Shown piece after piece: positions 33,844-44,949 of a stretch of DNA of 64,000 bases. The position numbers were made by a program, and so were the translations under genes. The notes under the pieces are model-generated. The model saw only the letters and a program-made list of their open reading frames with translations, had not been told where the DNA came from and did no database searches. Numbering within the stretch: the first letter of the stretch is position 1; every line of letters begins with the position of its first letter. This DNA comes from Flavobacterium psychrophilum (GTDB lineage: Bacteria > Bacteroidota > Bacteroidia > Flavobacteriales > Flavobacteriaceae). The stretch spans positions 11,414 through 75,413 of the forward strand of contig CAMDDB010000010.1 in assembly GCA_945890865.1 (NCBI GenBank). The letters are read 5' to 3'.

Positions 33844-35472
33844 ATGAATATCAATTTCAATACCAACGAAGATCATAATAAATTATTGGTTTCCGATCTG
33901 CACAAACGATTTACTCAAGTCAAACAAGGTGGTGGTCAAATAAGAATTGATAAACTACATGCCGAAGGCAAAATGACCGCAAGAGAGCGTATTGATTATT
34001 TATTAGACCCAAAAGCCAAAAGTATTGAAATTGCTGCCTTTGCAGGTGATGGAATGTATGAAGAACACGGTGGCTGTCCTTCTGGAGGTGTCGTTGTTAA
34101 AATGGGGTATATTTCTGGGAAGCAATGTATAGTTGTAGCCAATGACGCTACAGTTAAAGCCGGCGCATGGTTTCCTATAACGGGCAAAAAGAATCTTCGT
34201 GCGCAAGAAATTGCTATGGAAAACCGAATTCCAATTATTTATTTAGTAGATTCAGCGGGTGTTTACTTACCCTTACAAGATGAAATTTTTCCCGACAAAG
34301 AACATTTTGGACGCATTTTTAGAAATAATGCACTCATGAGTAGCCTCGGAATTACTCAAATAGCAGCCGTTATGGGCAGTTGTGTGGCAGGTGGAGCCTA
34401 TTTACCCATCATGAGTGATGAAGCCATGATCGTAGATAAAACCGGGAGCATCTTTTTAGCCGGAAGCTATTTGGTAAAAGCTGCCATTGGAGAAACCATC
34501 GATAATGAAACACTTGGCGGTGCTACAACCCATTGCGAAATATCCGGTGTAACCGACTACAAAGCAAAAGATGATGCCGATGCCTTAAATCGTATCAAAA
34601 GTATTATGGGTAAAATTGGCACTTTTGATTCAGCAGGTTTCAACCGAATAAAAGCAGAAAAACCAGCTTTAGAGCCCAAAGATATTTATGGAATTTTACC
34701 CAAATCAAGAGCCGATCAATATGATATGTATGAAATCATCAAACGATTAGTAGATCAATCCGAATTTGATGAATACAAAGCCGATTATGGCAAAACCTTA
34801 ATTACAGCTTATGCTCGGATTGACGGTTGGGCTGTAGGCATCGTGGCCAACCAACGTAAAATTGTAAAGACCGCCAAAGGAGAAATGCAATTTGGTGGTG
34901 CTATTTATTCGGATTCAGCAGATAAAGCCACGCGATTTATTGCCAATTGTAATCAAAAGAAAATTCCATTAGTATTCATACAAGACGTAACTGGCTTTAT
35001 GGTAGGGTCAAAATCAGAACATGGTGGTATCATTAAAGATGGTGCTAAAATGGTCAATGCTATGGCCAATTCAGTGGTACCTAAATTTACCGTTATTGTA
35101 GGAAATTCCTATGGTGCAGGAAATTATGCGATGTGCGGAAAAGCCTACGATCCGCGCTTAATTTTTGCTTGGCCTAGTGCCGAATTAGCCGTAATGGGAG
35201 GCACTCAAGCTGCCAAAGTATTGGCACAAATTGAAGCTTCTTCCTTAAAAACAAAAGGAAAAGTTATTGATGAAAAAAAGGAAAAAGAACTATTTGACAA
35301 AATTAAAGCACGCTATGATGAGCAAGTTTCACCATACTATGCAGCAGCACGATTGTGGACCGATGCCATTATTGATCCATTAGAAACAAGGAATTGGATC
35401 GCAATGGGAATAGAAGCTGCCAACCACGCTCCTATTGAAAAACGATTTAACTTGGGTGTGATTCAGGTTTAA
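33844..35472 (+). CDS. Acyl-CoA carboxylase, carboxyltransferase beta subunit (methylcrotonyl-CoA type)
   Basis: A 542-residue carboxyltransferase that moves CO2 from carboxybiotin to an acyl-CoA. KMTARERIDYLLD, GVVVKMGYISG, CVAGGAYLPIMSDEA and the C-terminal QDVTGFMVGSKSEHGGIIKDGAKM and GNSYGAGNYAMCGKAYDPR are typical. GVYLPLQDEIFPDKEHFGRIF matches methylcrotonyl-CoA carboxylase beta (MccB), so leucine breakdown is the likely role, but propionyl-CoA is possible. The biotin-carrying alpha subunit is not next to it. The following RluA gene starts 8 nt later and may be cotranscribed. Confidence 0.92.
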   Translation: MNINFNTNEDHNKLLVSDLHKRFTQVKQGGGQIRIDKLHAEGKMTARERIDYLLDPKAKSIEIAAFAGDGMYEEHGGCPSGGVVVKMGYISGKQCIVVANDATVKAGAWFPITGKKNLRAQEIAMENRIPIIYLVDSAGVYLPLQDEIFPDKEHFGRIFRNNALMSSLGITQIAAVMGSCVAGGAYLPIMSDEAMIVDKTGSIFLAGSYLVKAAIGETIDNETLGGATTHCEISGVTDYKAKDDADALNRIKSIMGKIGTFDSAGFNRIKAEKPALEPKDIYGILPKSRADQYDMYEIIKRLVDQSEFDEYKADYGKTLITAYARIDGWAVGIVANQRKIVKTAKGEMQFGGAIYSDSADKATRFIANCNQKKIPLVFIQDVTGFMVGSKSEHGGIIKDGAKMVNAMANSVVPKFTVIVGNSYGAGNYAMCGKAYDPRLIFAWPSAELAVMGGTQAAKVLAQIEASSLKTKGKVIDEKKEKELFDKIKARYDEQVSPYYAAARLWTDAIIDPLETRNWIAMGIEAANHAPIEKRFNLGVIQV

Positions 35473-35479
35473 TTTAATA

Positions 35480-37153
35480 ATGCAAAATAACATTTTCCAG
35501 ACTTTCAAAAACAATATTTCAGGTATTCCATTGCCCGAAAAATTTACGTTCCCTTTTTATTACGAGCCTAATGAGCTAAGCACCATTGCTTCAAGTGAAT
35601 TACAAGATTATCTTGAAAACCAGACTGATTTTGAACATAATTTCGGATTAAAACCCAATCAAGAAGGCTTAGTAATCGGTAAAATGTTTGGGGTTTTGGT
35701 CTGCCAAAATCGTGAAGGAGAAGTAGGTTATCTATGGGCATTTTCTGGAAAATTAGCCGGCAAAAATCACCATGTCTATTTTGTGCCCACCATTTTTGAC
35801 ATGTTACAAGTAGATGGTTATTTTAGAATAGAAGAAGATGTTTTGAATGCCATCAATCGGCAGATTGAAATTTTAGAAAATTCCGAGGAACTTCAAAACA
35901 AGAGAAATCAATTAGACACAACACTAAAAGAGGCAGCTGCAGATATTCAAAATCATAAAAACAACATCAAAAGACTCAAAATTGAACGGGATGAAAAAAG
36001 AATTTCTTTTTCAAATAGAGCTTCTACTGAAATTGAAAAGCTAGAAATACTCCTTTCGGAAGAAAGCAAAAAAGAAAGTATTTTACTCAAAAAAATGTCG
36101 AAATACTGGAATTTTCAACTAGAAAATGCGCAAAAAGAATTGGATGAAATCGTTGCAGAAATTCAACTTCTAAAAGAAAAGCGCCGAATAAAATCGAGCG
36201 CATTACAACAAAAGTTATTTGCTGAATATTCCTTTTTAAATGTTTTAGGCAAAAGAAAAAGTTTGGGCGAAATCTTTGACAATAATCCTCCGGCAGGTGC
36301 TGGAGAATGCGCTGCTCCAAAATTATTAAATTATGCATTCGAACACCAATTAAAACCAATTGCCATGGCCGAATTTTGGTGGGGACAATCGCCAAAATCA
36401 GAAATCAGAAAACACAAACAATTTTATCCGGCCTGTAAAAGTAAATGTGAGCCCATTTTAATGACACACATGCTAAAAGGATTACACATTGAAGCGAATC
36501 CATTTGAAGATAACCCTACTGGAAAAGAAATAGAAGTGGTATATGAAGATGAAGTGCTTTTAGTGATTAACAAACCCGCCGAATTTTTATCGGTTCCAGG
36601 AAAAAAAATCACCGATTCTGTTTATCAAAGAATAAAAGAGAAATATCCAGAAGCTACTGGTCCACTAGTAGTGCATCGCTTAGATATGTCTACTTCTGGG
36701 TTGATGTTGATTGCAAAAGATGAAGCTACCTATGTTAAGTTACAAAGTCAGTTTATTAAAAGAACAATTAGTAAACGTTATGTGGCGCTATTAGACGGTG
36801 TATTGCACGATAATGAAGGTAGCATCGATTTACCATTACGAGTAGATCTTGAAGATCGACCCCGTCAATTGGTGTGTTACGATCATGGTAAACCGGCTCA
36901 AACTAAATGGAAAAAAATTAAAATTATAAATAACCAAACCTTGGTATACTTCTACCCTATAACGGGAAGAACACATCAATTGAGGGTGCATGCATCGCAT
37001 GAATTGGGATTGAAAACGCCTATAATTGGAGACGATTTATACGGTACAAAATCTAATCGATTGCATTTACATGCCGAACAACTCATTTTTATTCATCCTA
37101 TATCCAACAAAAAAATTTGTTTTCATTGCGAAGCTGAATTTTATTCTATTTAA
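35480..37153 (+). CDS. RluA-family pseudouridine synthase with long N-terminal extension
   Basis: A 557-residue protein, about twice the usual RluA length. Residues 1-125 form a domain of unknown function; about 130-240 are charged coiled coil; about 265-340 form a Cys- and Trp-containing segment (PPAGAGECAAPK, AEFWWGQSP, ACKSKC). The catalytic domain from about 352 to the end has VVHRLDMSTSGLMLIAKD, with Asp 402 the expected catalytic residue, and the binding motif TGRTHQLRVH. It should isomerise uridines in rRNA or tRNA. Bigger RluA relatives with this N-terminal half occur in several phyla, so the fusion is not new, but its purpose is unclear. Confidence 0.88.
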   Translation: MQNNIFQTFKNNISGIPLPEKFTFPFYYEPNELSTIASSELQDYLENQTDFEHNFGLKPNQEGLVIGKMFGVLVCQNREGEVGYLWAFSGKLAGKNHHVYFVPTIFDMLQVDGYFRIEEDVLNAINRQIEILENSEELQNKRNQLDTTLKEAAADIQNHKNNIKRLKIERDEKRISFSNRASTEIEKLEILLSEESKKESILLKKMSKYWNFQLENAQKELDEIVAEIQLLKEKRRIKSSALQQKLFAEYSFLNVLGKRKSLGEIFDNNPPAGAGECAAPKLLNYAFEHQLKPIAMAEFWWGQSPKSEIRKHKQFYPACKSKCEPILMTHMLKGLHIEANPFEDNPTGKEIEVVYEDEVLLVINKPAEFLSVPGKKITDSVYQRIKEKYPEATGPLVVHRLDMSTSGLMLIAKDEATYVKLQSQFIKRTISKRYVALLDGVLHDNEGSIDLPLRVDLEDRPRQLVCYDHGKPAQTKWKKIKIINNQTLVYFYPITGRTHQLRVHASHELGLKTPIIGDDLYGTKSNRLHLHAEQLIFIHPISNKKICFHCEAEFYSI

Positions 37154-37162
37154 TTTAAAAAA

Positions 37163-37186
37163 AACCTGAAAATTTATTTTCAGGTT
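37163..37186 (-). terminator. Intrinsic terminator of the sugar-kinase gene
   Basis: AACCTGAAAA (37163-37172) pairs perfectly with TTTTCAGGTT (37177-37186), and on the minus strand the stem is followed by a long T run. The loop is 4 nt. Confidence 0.88.
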
Positions 37187-37192
37187 GTTGCT

Positions 37193-38044
37193 TTATTTGT
37201 TTAAAATATGATAGGCAATGAGTCCGTCAATAGGTCGGCGCAATACATTTCCTATAGAGATGCCTTTTTTAGCTAATACTTCTGTAAGTTCTTCTTTCAA
37301 ATAAAAAGCAATTGAACCTACAAAATGAACCGGAACATCTTTACAATTCTCAAATTGTTCCACATAATTTTCAACAAAATCTTCCATTTCCATTTGGATG
37401 TATTTTTTGCAAAAATCGGTGTCTTTGTGTTTTATCAAAAATTTAGCAAAAGTTGCCAAATAAGCATTTGGATTGGGTTCTTTATATAAATTATGTTTAA
37501 TATAATCGGGATCAACATTGTATTCTTCTTCAAATTCTAACGCTAACTCTTTAGGCATTTTATTAAAGTAATACCCTCTCAATAAATGGCGACCAAATCG
37601 ATTACCTGAACAATCATCCATAGCAATATAACCAAGAGATTGCACTTTTTGGTGTAATATTTTTCCATCAAAGTAACTACAATTTGATCCTGTACCAAGA
37701 ATACATACGATTGCTTCTTCATCTTTTGGTGTAGTAGCATATACTGCAGCAAAGGTATCTTCATGAACAACAACAGTAGCATTTTTAAAATAATTCTCAA
37801 ATACTTCTGTTAAAAAAATTTTCATTCTATCGGTTCCGCAACCGGCACCATAAAAAAACAAATGAGTGGCTTTATCTTTATTGTGTGAAATATCAAATTT
37901 ATCATTTAAGCGATGAATGATTTCTTTTTTATTTAATACTTCAGGGTTTAATCCTAATGATTGGGTTGTAAATAAAACTTTACCGTTATCATCAATAGCA
38001 ATCCAATCAGCTTTTGTAGATCCACTGTCAACTAATAATTTCAT
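37193..38044 (-). CDS. BadF/BadG-type ATPase, probable N-acetylglucosamine kinase
   Basis: A 283-residue ASKHA-fold kinase. The phosphate-1 loop LLVDSGSTKADWIAID, LLGLNPE-like SLGLNPEVLNKKE, and the phosphate-2 loop CILGTGSNCSYFDG are clear. Related Bacteroidota genes are annotated as N-acetylglucosamine kinase, which salvages amino sugars from the cell wall. It lies downstream of gapA and pfkA on the same strand, after a hairpin. The named substrate is from family resemblance only. Confidence 0.85.
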   Translation of the reverse strand: MKLLVDSGSTKADWIAIDDNGKVLFTTQSLGLNPEVLNKKEIIHRLNDKFDISHNKDKATHLFFYGAGCGTDRMKIFLTEVFENYFKNATVVVHEDTFAAVYATTPKDEEAIVCILGTGSNCSYFDGKILHQKVQSLGYIAMDDCSGNRFGRHLLRGYYFNKMPKELALEFEEEYNVDPDYIKHNLYKEPNPNAYLATFAKFLIKHKDTDFCKKYIQMEMEDFVENYVEQFENCKDVPVHFVGSIAFYLKEELTEVLAKKGISIGNVLRRPIDGLIAYHILNK

Positions 38045-38070
38045 AATTTTGAATATAGAGGTGCATATTT

Positions 38071-38111
38071 AAAAGAACACAACGAAGTAAAACGTTCAAT
38101 TATGTTCTTTT
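38071..38111 (-). terminator. Hairpin between gapA and the sugar kinase
   Basis: AAAAGAACA (38071-38079) pairs with TGTTCTTTT (38103-38111); inside, AACG (38081-38084) pairs with CGTT (38093-38096). On the minus strand a short TTTT follows. It may end or weaken transcription after gapA. The U tract is short, so this is uncertain. Confidence 0.45.
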
Positions 38112-38123
38112 TAAAAAATACTA

Positions 38124-39140
<1,017 letters not shown>

Positions 39141-39223
39141 TTATGCTTTAAGAAATACTCTTAAAACCAATAATTAATACAGTGATTTAAATTTAATTTG
39201 CTGAACCCAATAAGAGTTCTGAT

Positions 39224-40210
39224 TTATGTAGTCATGATATCTGAAACGCGAAGCAGTTCTTTGTCAATTTCTGAGCTACCTTTAATTGCTTGTTCTAAAG
39301 GTGTAAGTGCTACTTTATCATTTAGCATTCCTACCATATAATTGGATTTACCTTCAAGGATAGACTCTACAGCTTTTACACCAAATCTACTCGCCAAAAC
39401 ACGATCATAGCAAGAAGGAGATCCTCCTCGTTGCATATGTCCTAATACCGAAACGCGAATATCATATTCTGGGAAATTTTCTTCGATATAATCTTTTAAT
39501 TCAAAAACATTTTTACCAATTTTATCTCCTTCTGCTATTACTACTATACTTGAAGATTTACCTGATGCTTTGCTACGACGTAATGATTCGATTAATCGCT
39601 CTAAACCAAGGTCTTCCTCTGGAATTAATATTTCTTCAGCTCCAGCTCCTATACCTGCATTCAATGCAATATGACCCGCATCTCTGCCCATTACTTCTAC
39701 TAAGAAAAGACGGTTGTGAGAACTCGCTGTATCGCGAATCTTATCAATACAATCTACAACAGTATTTAAAGCAGTGTCATATCCTAAGGTATGACTCGTG
39801 CCATATATATCATTGTCAATAGTGCCTGGAATTCCCATAACTGGAAATCCATATTCTCTATTGAAAACTTCTGCGCCAGTGAAACTTCCGTCACCTCCAA
39901 TTACAACTATGGCATCAACTCCCGCAGCCACTAAATTTGCATGTGCTTTTTGACGGCCTTCAACAGTCATAAATTCTTTGGATCGTGCAGATTTTAAAAT
40001 GGTTCCACCTTTATTGATGATATTGTTTACTGAACGAGGACCCATTTCTTCGAAATCACCTTCAATCATGCCTTGGTACCCTCTGTAGATTCCAACACAT
40101 TCAATATTGTGATATGCACAAGTTCTAACAACTGAACGAATAGCAGCGTTCATCCCAGGGGAATCTCCACCTGAAGTTAAAACACCTATTTTTCTAATCT
40201 TTGTCGTCAT
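39224..40210 (-). CDS. pfkA: ATP-dependent 6-phosphofructokinase
   Basis: A 328-residue enzyme that makes fructose 1,6-bisphosphate, the committed step of glycolysis. GVLTSGGDSPGMNAAIRS binds ATP, GGDGSFTGAEVF binds Mg-ATP with the Gly associated with ATP use, GIPGTIDNDIYGTSHTLGYDTA carries the catalytic Asp, and VSVLGHMQRGGSPSCYDR closes the sugar site. Length and layout are those of bacterial PfkA. First gene of the pfkA-gapA pair. The 135-nt upstream gap is AT-rich and I see no clean promoter match there. Confidence 0.97.
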   Translation of the reverse strand: MTTKIRKIGVLTSGGDSPGMNAAIRSVVRTCAYHNIECVGIYRGYQGMIEGDFEEMGPRSVNNIINKGGTILKSARSKEFMTVEGRQKAHANLVAAGVDAIVVIGGDGSFTGAEVFNREYGFPVMGIPGTIDNDIYGTSHTLGYDTALNTVVDCIDKIRDTASSHNRLFLVEVMGRDAGHIALNAGIGAGAEEILIPEEDLGLERLIESLRRSKASGKSSSIVVIAEGDKIGKNVFELKDYIEENFPEYDIRVSVLGHMQRGGSPSCYDRVLASRFGVKAVESILEGKSNYMVGMLNDKVALTPLEQAIKGSSEIDKELLRVSDIMTT

Positions 40211-40345
40211 TAATTTATATTTGTTTATGTAAAATTAATAAAGGAAATTATATAACCATCTTTATTTTGCTAACTATTTAATTTTAATGGAAAATTCAAA
40301 CGTTTTCGTTGATAACTTTTGTTTTTTTGCTAAAAAAATGAAGAA

Positions 40346-43300
40346 TTATTCGATTTCGGGTACTTTACTTTTAATTTCTTTAGGACTTTCCAATTTCTTC
40401 TCTTTTCGGTTATTTATGTAATCTAAAAATTCGGATGGAATATCCTCAGAATCTGGAACATCGCTATTAGAATTTGTTGCCGTTTTGACTGCCTTCTTAT
40501 TTGTAAAAATTTTGCGAATCATTTCCTTAAAGGTATTAAACTCTACATTGTAAGTGAGTCCTAAACCTTGAGTGTATCCAATACCTTCGCCAATGTAGTT
40601 AATATTATTTTCTCTATTGAATACTTGAGCTGTAAGCGATCCGTCTTCGTTCAACTGCATTTGTATTTCTACATTTCCAACAATTACCGATTCGCTAACT
40701 CCTCCTACAGGCACCCCTACTTTTCCATTGATCGAAATTCTATCATTAATTCGGGTACTTACTGTAACACCTACCCTATCAGAAATCTCAGATAATCGAT
40801 TCCCTTGAGAATAATCAAAACCCAATTGCAATTTACTTTCATCGTCGGCAAACAAACCATTAATGAGAGATCCTGCGCGTTCAAATAGTGGCCCATATGC
40901 TGCATTTCCTGCAGTTTCTGCGGTAACAAAAGAACCCGTAGACAATAACGCAAAAGCCTGAGTTTGTCGGGTATCTTTATCTTGTAATTTGTACTCTATT
41001 TCGCTTTTTAAAACCGATGGTACCGTTGGAAAATTAATATTGAAATCGGGTTGTGGGTTACTAAGGTTTCCGTTTAATAATATAGAAACATGAGTATCAA
41101 CTTTTTTATTTAAGGAGGCGCTTTCTAATAACACCGCGGGATTTGCAGTAGTTTTATAAGTAGCTTCTAAATCCAAAACAGCATTCATAGGATCACCATC
41201 CCATCGTATGGTACCTCCTTTTTCTACATTGAATTTTTTATCTATTAAACCTCCATATTTAAAATTATACTGTCCTTCTTGCACGATGAAATCGCCATTC
41301 ATTTGAAATTTACCCAACGTATTGATTTCCATAAACATAGATCCTACACCCCTACCTTTCATAGCATGACCTGATTGTTTATCTAAAATAATTTCAATTT
41401 CTGCATCCTGATCAATGTCAAAACGCAAAGCTAATTCAATGCCTTGGTATTTATTTTTTTCAATCACTTTACCCATTTTGATCTTTTGGAGTTCTTCTTT
41501 TGACAGAAACTTAATAAAGGAATTATCACCTATATCTTCGCTGTCACTCACTGGAATTTTAATAGTAGTTCCTTTTTCAGACTCACCAGAAACTTCGATA
41601 TTTAGTGCATTTACAGATCCTGTAATACTTGCATTTCCTTTCATAAAGGCAGTACCATAATAAAAAGCACCTTCCGTATCGGGTGTATCTAAAGCTAAAA
41701 TATTATTAGAGTTTAAATGCAAATCCAATTGCCAGTCGTCTAAAGCTTTATGACGTATTGATCCGTTTAACAATCCTTTTGTTTTGTATTTTGTATCTGT
41801 CACTTCAATTTTTCGCAGACTAAATTGGTGTTCCGTAATATCTATAATCGCATTTTTTTCAAAAGCATAATCAACATTCAAATACGGAACTCGCATTCCG
41901 GCATCATTTAAATACAATCGTCCATCAATTTCTGGTTGCGATAGAGAACCTGCAATTGAAGATCTTCCTGTGGCTGTTCCTCGTACATTGGATAGTACAG
42001 AGCCAAGAAGTGGCCCAAATGGGGCTAAATCAAAATTTTTAAATCCCGCATCAATTGCCAAACTCGATTGCTGCCCAACAAAATTGACATCACCGGTTAA
42101 AAAGAATTGCTCGTCACCATTTTTAGTCAATGAAGAATTGACTTGAAACTGATTGAATGTATCATTGCCCTCAATATCAAAATTCAAATCACCCAATACT
42201 ATGTTGTTGATTTGTAAACTATCAATCGTAACATTAGACTGTGGGTCGATACTGAACTTGTCTTGTTTGTATTTCACATTACCATTGATTTTTCCATTAA
42301 ATGAAAGATTTTCTATAGTAGGCGTCACTTTTTTCAAATCAACTTCATTGAACGTCAATTGAAAATCTTTATAGGTGGAATCACGCATGGTACCTATAAA
42401 GTCAATTTTTTGATCGTTATGAGAAAGAGAAATTTTTTGAAAATCAAAGTTGTTCAAAAATTTATCGAAAATAATTTTATTATCATTTGTTTCTTGTTCA
42501 TTGATAAACCAAATGTAATCTTTAAACTTAATTTCAGATTTTTTAAATCCTACTACCGACTGTTTTTCTTGATTAATCGTATGATATAAATTAATATCAA
42601 AATTATCCCGACTTTGAGTTCCGCCTTTAAACTCAGTTCGCACAAATAATGTATCATTTAATGTTACATTAATCAAATTAAAATCGGCAATTTTATAATT
42701 CTTATTTTCAATTGTATCTACCGAAATAAAGGTATTGTAAATCGGATTTTTATTATCGATATCGATTTTTACATTTTGGATTTTATTCTCATAAGCTACT
42801 ATAGAGGGCGAAATAAAATCCAATTCGAATTTACCCGCATCTGCATAGATTTGTCCTTTAAAACTGGTATTTTCAGAAATAGAAACTTCTGGAATAAATA
42901 CTTCAACTATTTTATCATAAATCTTAAAATCAAAAGATAAAAATTGATTTTTGGCTAATTTATTAGGCGAATAATTGGCATACAAACTACCTAACGCATT
43001 TTCAATAATTTTTCGAACTTCTTTAATCTTATATTTTCCAATAACTTGACCGCTTATGATATCGGGCGAATTCATAGCTATTGTACGTACTTTATCGGCA
43101 TCAAACGAAGAAGATATTTCAAAATCTTCAAAATAGTAAGAATTCTTGCTATTTTGATAGGAAACATCATGAATTGAAAGCGCACCGGTTAAATCATCTA
43201 AAGTTCCACCAGCCGCTTTAAAATTAATTTTCCCTTTAAATATAGAGATTGTGTCATTTTTGTAAAAGTTGAGAACATGTAAATCAGCATAATCTATTTG

Positions 43301-44788
43301 TGCTTTAAAATCATAATTATTGGCACGCTTACTTAGATCAACTAATCCATCAAAATCCATCTTTAAATTGGGATCATTACTATTAAAATAGCCTTTAAAG
43401 AAAGGCATTTTCATGCTTCCATCAACTGCAATGGATTGATAATTATAACCGTTGTAGTAAAAAGCATCTATTGATCCTCTTAGTTTAGTATTTAATAATT
43501 GTTGGGTAAATCCAGAACCATCTATATCCAAATTAAGGGTGGTACAACCAACCTTATTTTCATTAATTAATGTACCCAAATCAAAATGAGATAATTGTAT
43601 ATTTCCTTGATAAGAAGCGTGATCAATGAAATCTATATTTTGCATTGAAAAATTGCTTTCTATCGCCCCTAATTTTGAGAGTAAGGCAACATGTGCAATG
43701 ATATTTTTTTGAGTCAATTCAATGCTTCCGGACAAATTGATCTTTCCAAATTTTGAAAGTTCCGAAGGTAATTTTTTTCCTAGTATGCGAGGTAAAACAC
43801 GAATTACTTTGCTATAATCTGAAGACACACGATCAAAATTTCCTTTCATATAAAAAGATTGATTGTCTTTTCCAAATAGATTTTTAAAGTTAACCGTACC
43901 TAATATTTCAGATTGGTTTTTATCCAATAACTGCAAATCAAATAGGGTGAAATTATTCAAAGTACCCAAGAAATGAGTGTCTAAATAAAACATATTATGC
44001 TTCCCAAATTCGTTATAAAAACAATTCAAATCATTAGTAGCAATGGCGGCTTTATCTAATTGAACATCAAAAATTACTTTATTGTTAAAATCTTTGAAAT
44101 CCTCTCTCTTATATCGCAATTCTACTTTTCCTTTCATTTCTGAATTAGGAGTTTGAAGCGCTAAATGGTCCAATAAAATATTGGTTTTAGTATAGGTAAA
44201 TCCAGCGGTCAATTGCGTAACTTCAATACCCCGATGGTCTTTAAAAGCTAATCGATCAATAATTGAAGTTACATTAGACCCTTTGATTAAAAAATCCTTC
44301 AATTTTCCATTCAATCTTTTAAAATCGATAACCTTAGGGGTTTTTAAATTTTCATCAATATAGCGAAAACGACTACTAAAAATGGTCATTTTATTAGCAC
44401 GCATTCTAAATTTACCAGATGATGGAGTTCCCTCATCAAAGGCATCAATGAATTTATCTATATTGGTATAATTCTCATTTTTATAGTTAGTTATTTTGAC
44501 ATCAAGACCATCAAAAATGACATCTTTTAAATAGGGATGACCCGGATTATAAAGTTTTGAGAAACTTAAAATGGAAGTATTCAAACGCTTGATAACAATA
44601 AGCGTATCCTTGTGGTGATCTAAGATTAACACTCCTTTTAACTTAACACTTCCAAAAGGTGTAATTGTTATTTTATCTATGGTAAGATCTGTGCCGTAGG
44701 TTTTGTTAAGCTCATTGGTTGCATATCGTCCAAGAATGGATTGAACGGGAGGCAACGACAAAACAATCCCCATAAAGAGTAACAACAA
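40346..44788 (-). CDS. TamB-like translocation and assembly module protein (DUF490)
   Basis: A protein of about 1,480 residues that spans the periplasm as a long beta-taco. Its partner in other bacteria is the Omp85 protein TamA or BamA; it aids outer-membrane protein insertion or lipid transport. The C-terminal DUF490/TamB domain (about residues 1050-1430) ends with a beta-strand region (TVSTRINDRISINGKVGVPVGG). The N-terminal hydrophobic anchor here begins LLLFMGIVLSLPPVQ and lacks the usual preceding Lys residues. These appear if translation starts at ATC 44836, giving 1,496 residues with KKYKK before the anchor (see findings). No tamA gene is adjacent. Confidence 0.85.
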   Translation of the reverse strand: MLLLFMGIVLSLPPVQSILGRYATNELNKTYGTDLTIDKITITPFGSVKLKGVLILDHHKDTLIVIKRLNTSILSFSKLYNPGHPYLKDVIFDGLDVKITNYKNENYTNIDKFIDAFDEGTPSSGKFRMRANKMTIFSSRFRYIDENLKTPKVIDFKRLNGKLKDFLIKGSNVTSIIDRLAFKDHRGIEVTQLTAGFTYTKTNILLDHLALQTPNSEMKGKVELRYKREDFKDFNNKVIFDVQLDKAAIATNDLNCFYNEFGKHNMFYLDTHFLGTLNNFTLFDLQLLDKNQSEILGTVNFKNLFGKDNQSFYMKGNFDRVSSDYSKVIRVLPRILGKKLPSELSKFGKINLSGSIELTQKNIIAHVALLSKLGAIESNFSMQNIDFIDHASYQGNIQLSHFDLGTLINENKVGCTTLNLDIDGSGFTQQLLNTKLRGSIDAFYYNGYNYQSIAVDGSMKMPFFKGYFNSNDPNLKMDFDGLVDLSKRANNYDFKAQIDYADLHVLNFYKNDTISIFKGKINFKAAGGTLDDLTGALSIHDVSYQNSKNSYYFEDFEISSSFDADKVRTIAMNSPDIISGQVIGKYKIKEVRKIIENALGSLYANYSPNKLAKNQFLSFDFKIYDKIVEVFIPEVSISENTSFKGQIYADAGKFELDFISPSIVAYENKIQNVKIDIDNKNPIYNTFISVDTIENKNYKIADFNLINVTLNDTLFVRTEFKGGTQSRDNFDINLYHTINQEKQSVVGFKKSEIKFKDYIWFINEQETNDNKIIFDKFLNNFDFQKISLSHNDQKIDFIGTMRDSTYKDFQLTFNEVDLKKVTPTIENLSFNGKINGNVKYKQDKFSIDPQSNVTIDSLQINNIVLGDLNFDIEGNDTFNQFQVNSSLTKNGDEQFFLTGDVNFVGQQSSLAIDAGFKNFDLAPFGPLLGSVLSNVRGTATGRSSIAGSLSQPEIDGRLYLNDAGMRVPYLNVDYAFEKNAIIDITEHQFSLRKIEVTDTKYKTKGLLNGSIRHKALDDWQLDLHLNSNNILALDTPDTEGAFYYGTAFMKGNASITGSVNALNIEVSGESEKGTTIKIPVSDSEDIGDNSFIKFLSKEELQKIKMGKVIEKNKYQGIELALRFDIDQDAEIEIILDKQSGHAMKGRGVGSMFMEINTLGKFQMNGDFIVQEGQYNFKYGGLIDKKFNVEKGGTIRWDGDPMNAVLDLEATYKTTANPAVLLESASLNKKVDTHVSILLNGNLSNPQPDFNINFPTVPSVLKSEIEYKLQDKDTRQTQAFALLSTGSFVTAETAGNAAYGPLFERAGSLINGLFADDESKLQLGFDYSQGNRLSEISDRVGVTVSTRINDRISINGKVGVPVGGVSESVIVGNVEIQMQLNEDGSLTAQVFNRENNINYIGEGIGYTQGLGLTYNVEFNTFKEMIRKIFTNKKAVKTATNSNSDVPDSEDIPSEFLDYINNRKEKKLESPKEIKSKVPEIE

Positions 44789-44860
44789 TAGTATTCCAAT
44801 GAGAATACGAAATAGTATTTTTTTATATTTTTTGATACTCTATTTTGTTTTAAATTTGCC

Positions 44861-44892
44861 CAAAATTAAAAATAACAGGGATATCCAACAAA
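44861..44892 (-). promoter_or_regulatory. TamB-like gene promoter TTTG-N20-TAATTTTG
   Basis: On the minus strand TTTG (44892-44889), exactly 20 nt, then TAATTTTG (44868-44861) match the consensus fully. The predicted start site is near 44855, about 20 nt before the ATC at 44836 and about 67 nt before the TTG at 44788. Confidence 0.7.
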
Positions 44893-44949
44893 AATAAGGA
44901 TTTTTGTAAGATAAATACAATATCTTTAAGTCAAATTTCGTGCCTAATC

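Noticed and set aside
39550..39822. A plus-strand 90-codon ORF inside pfkA
   Set aside because: It is antisense to the conserved catalytic core of pfkA and shows no family features.
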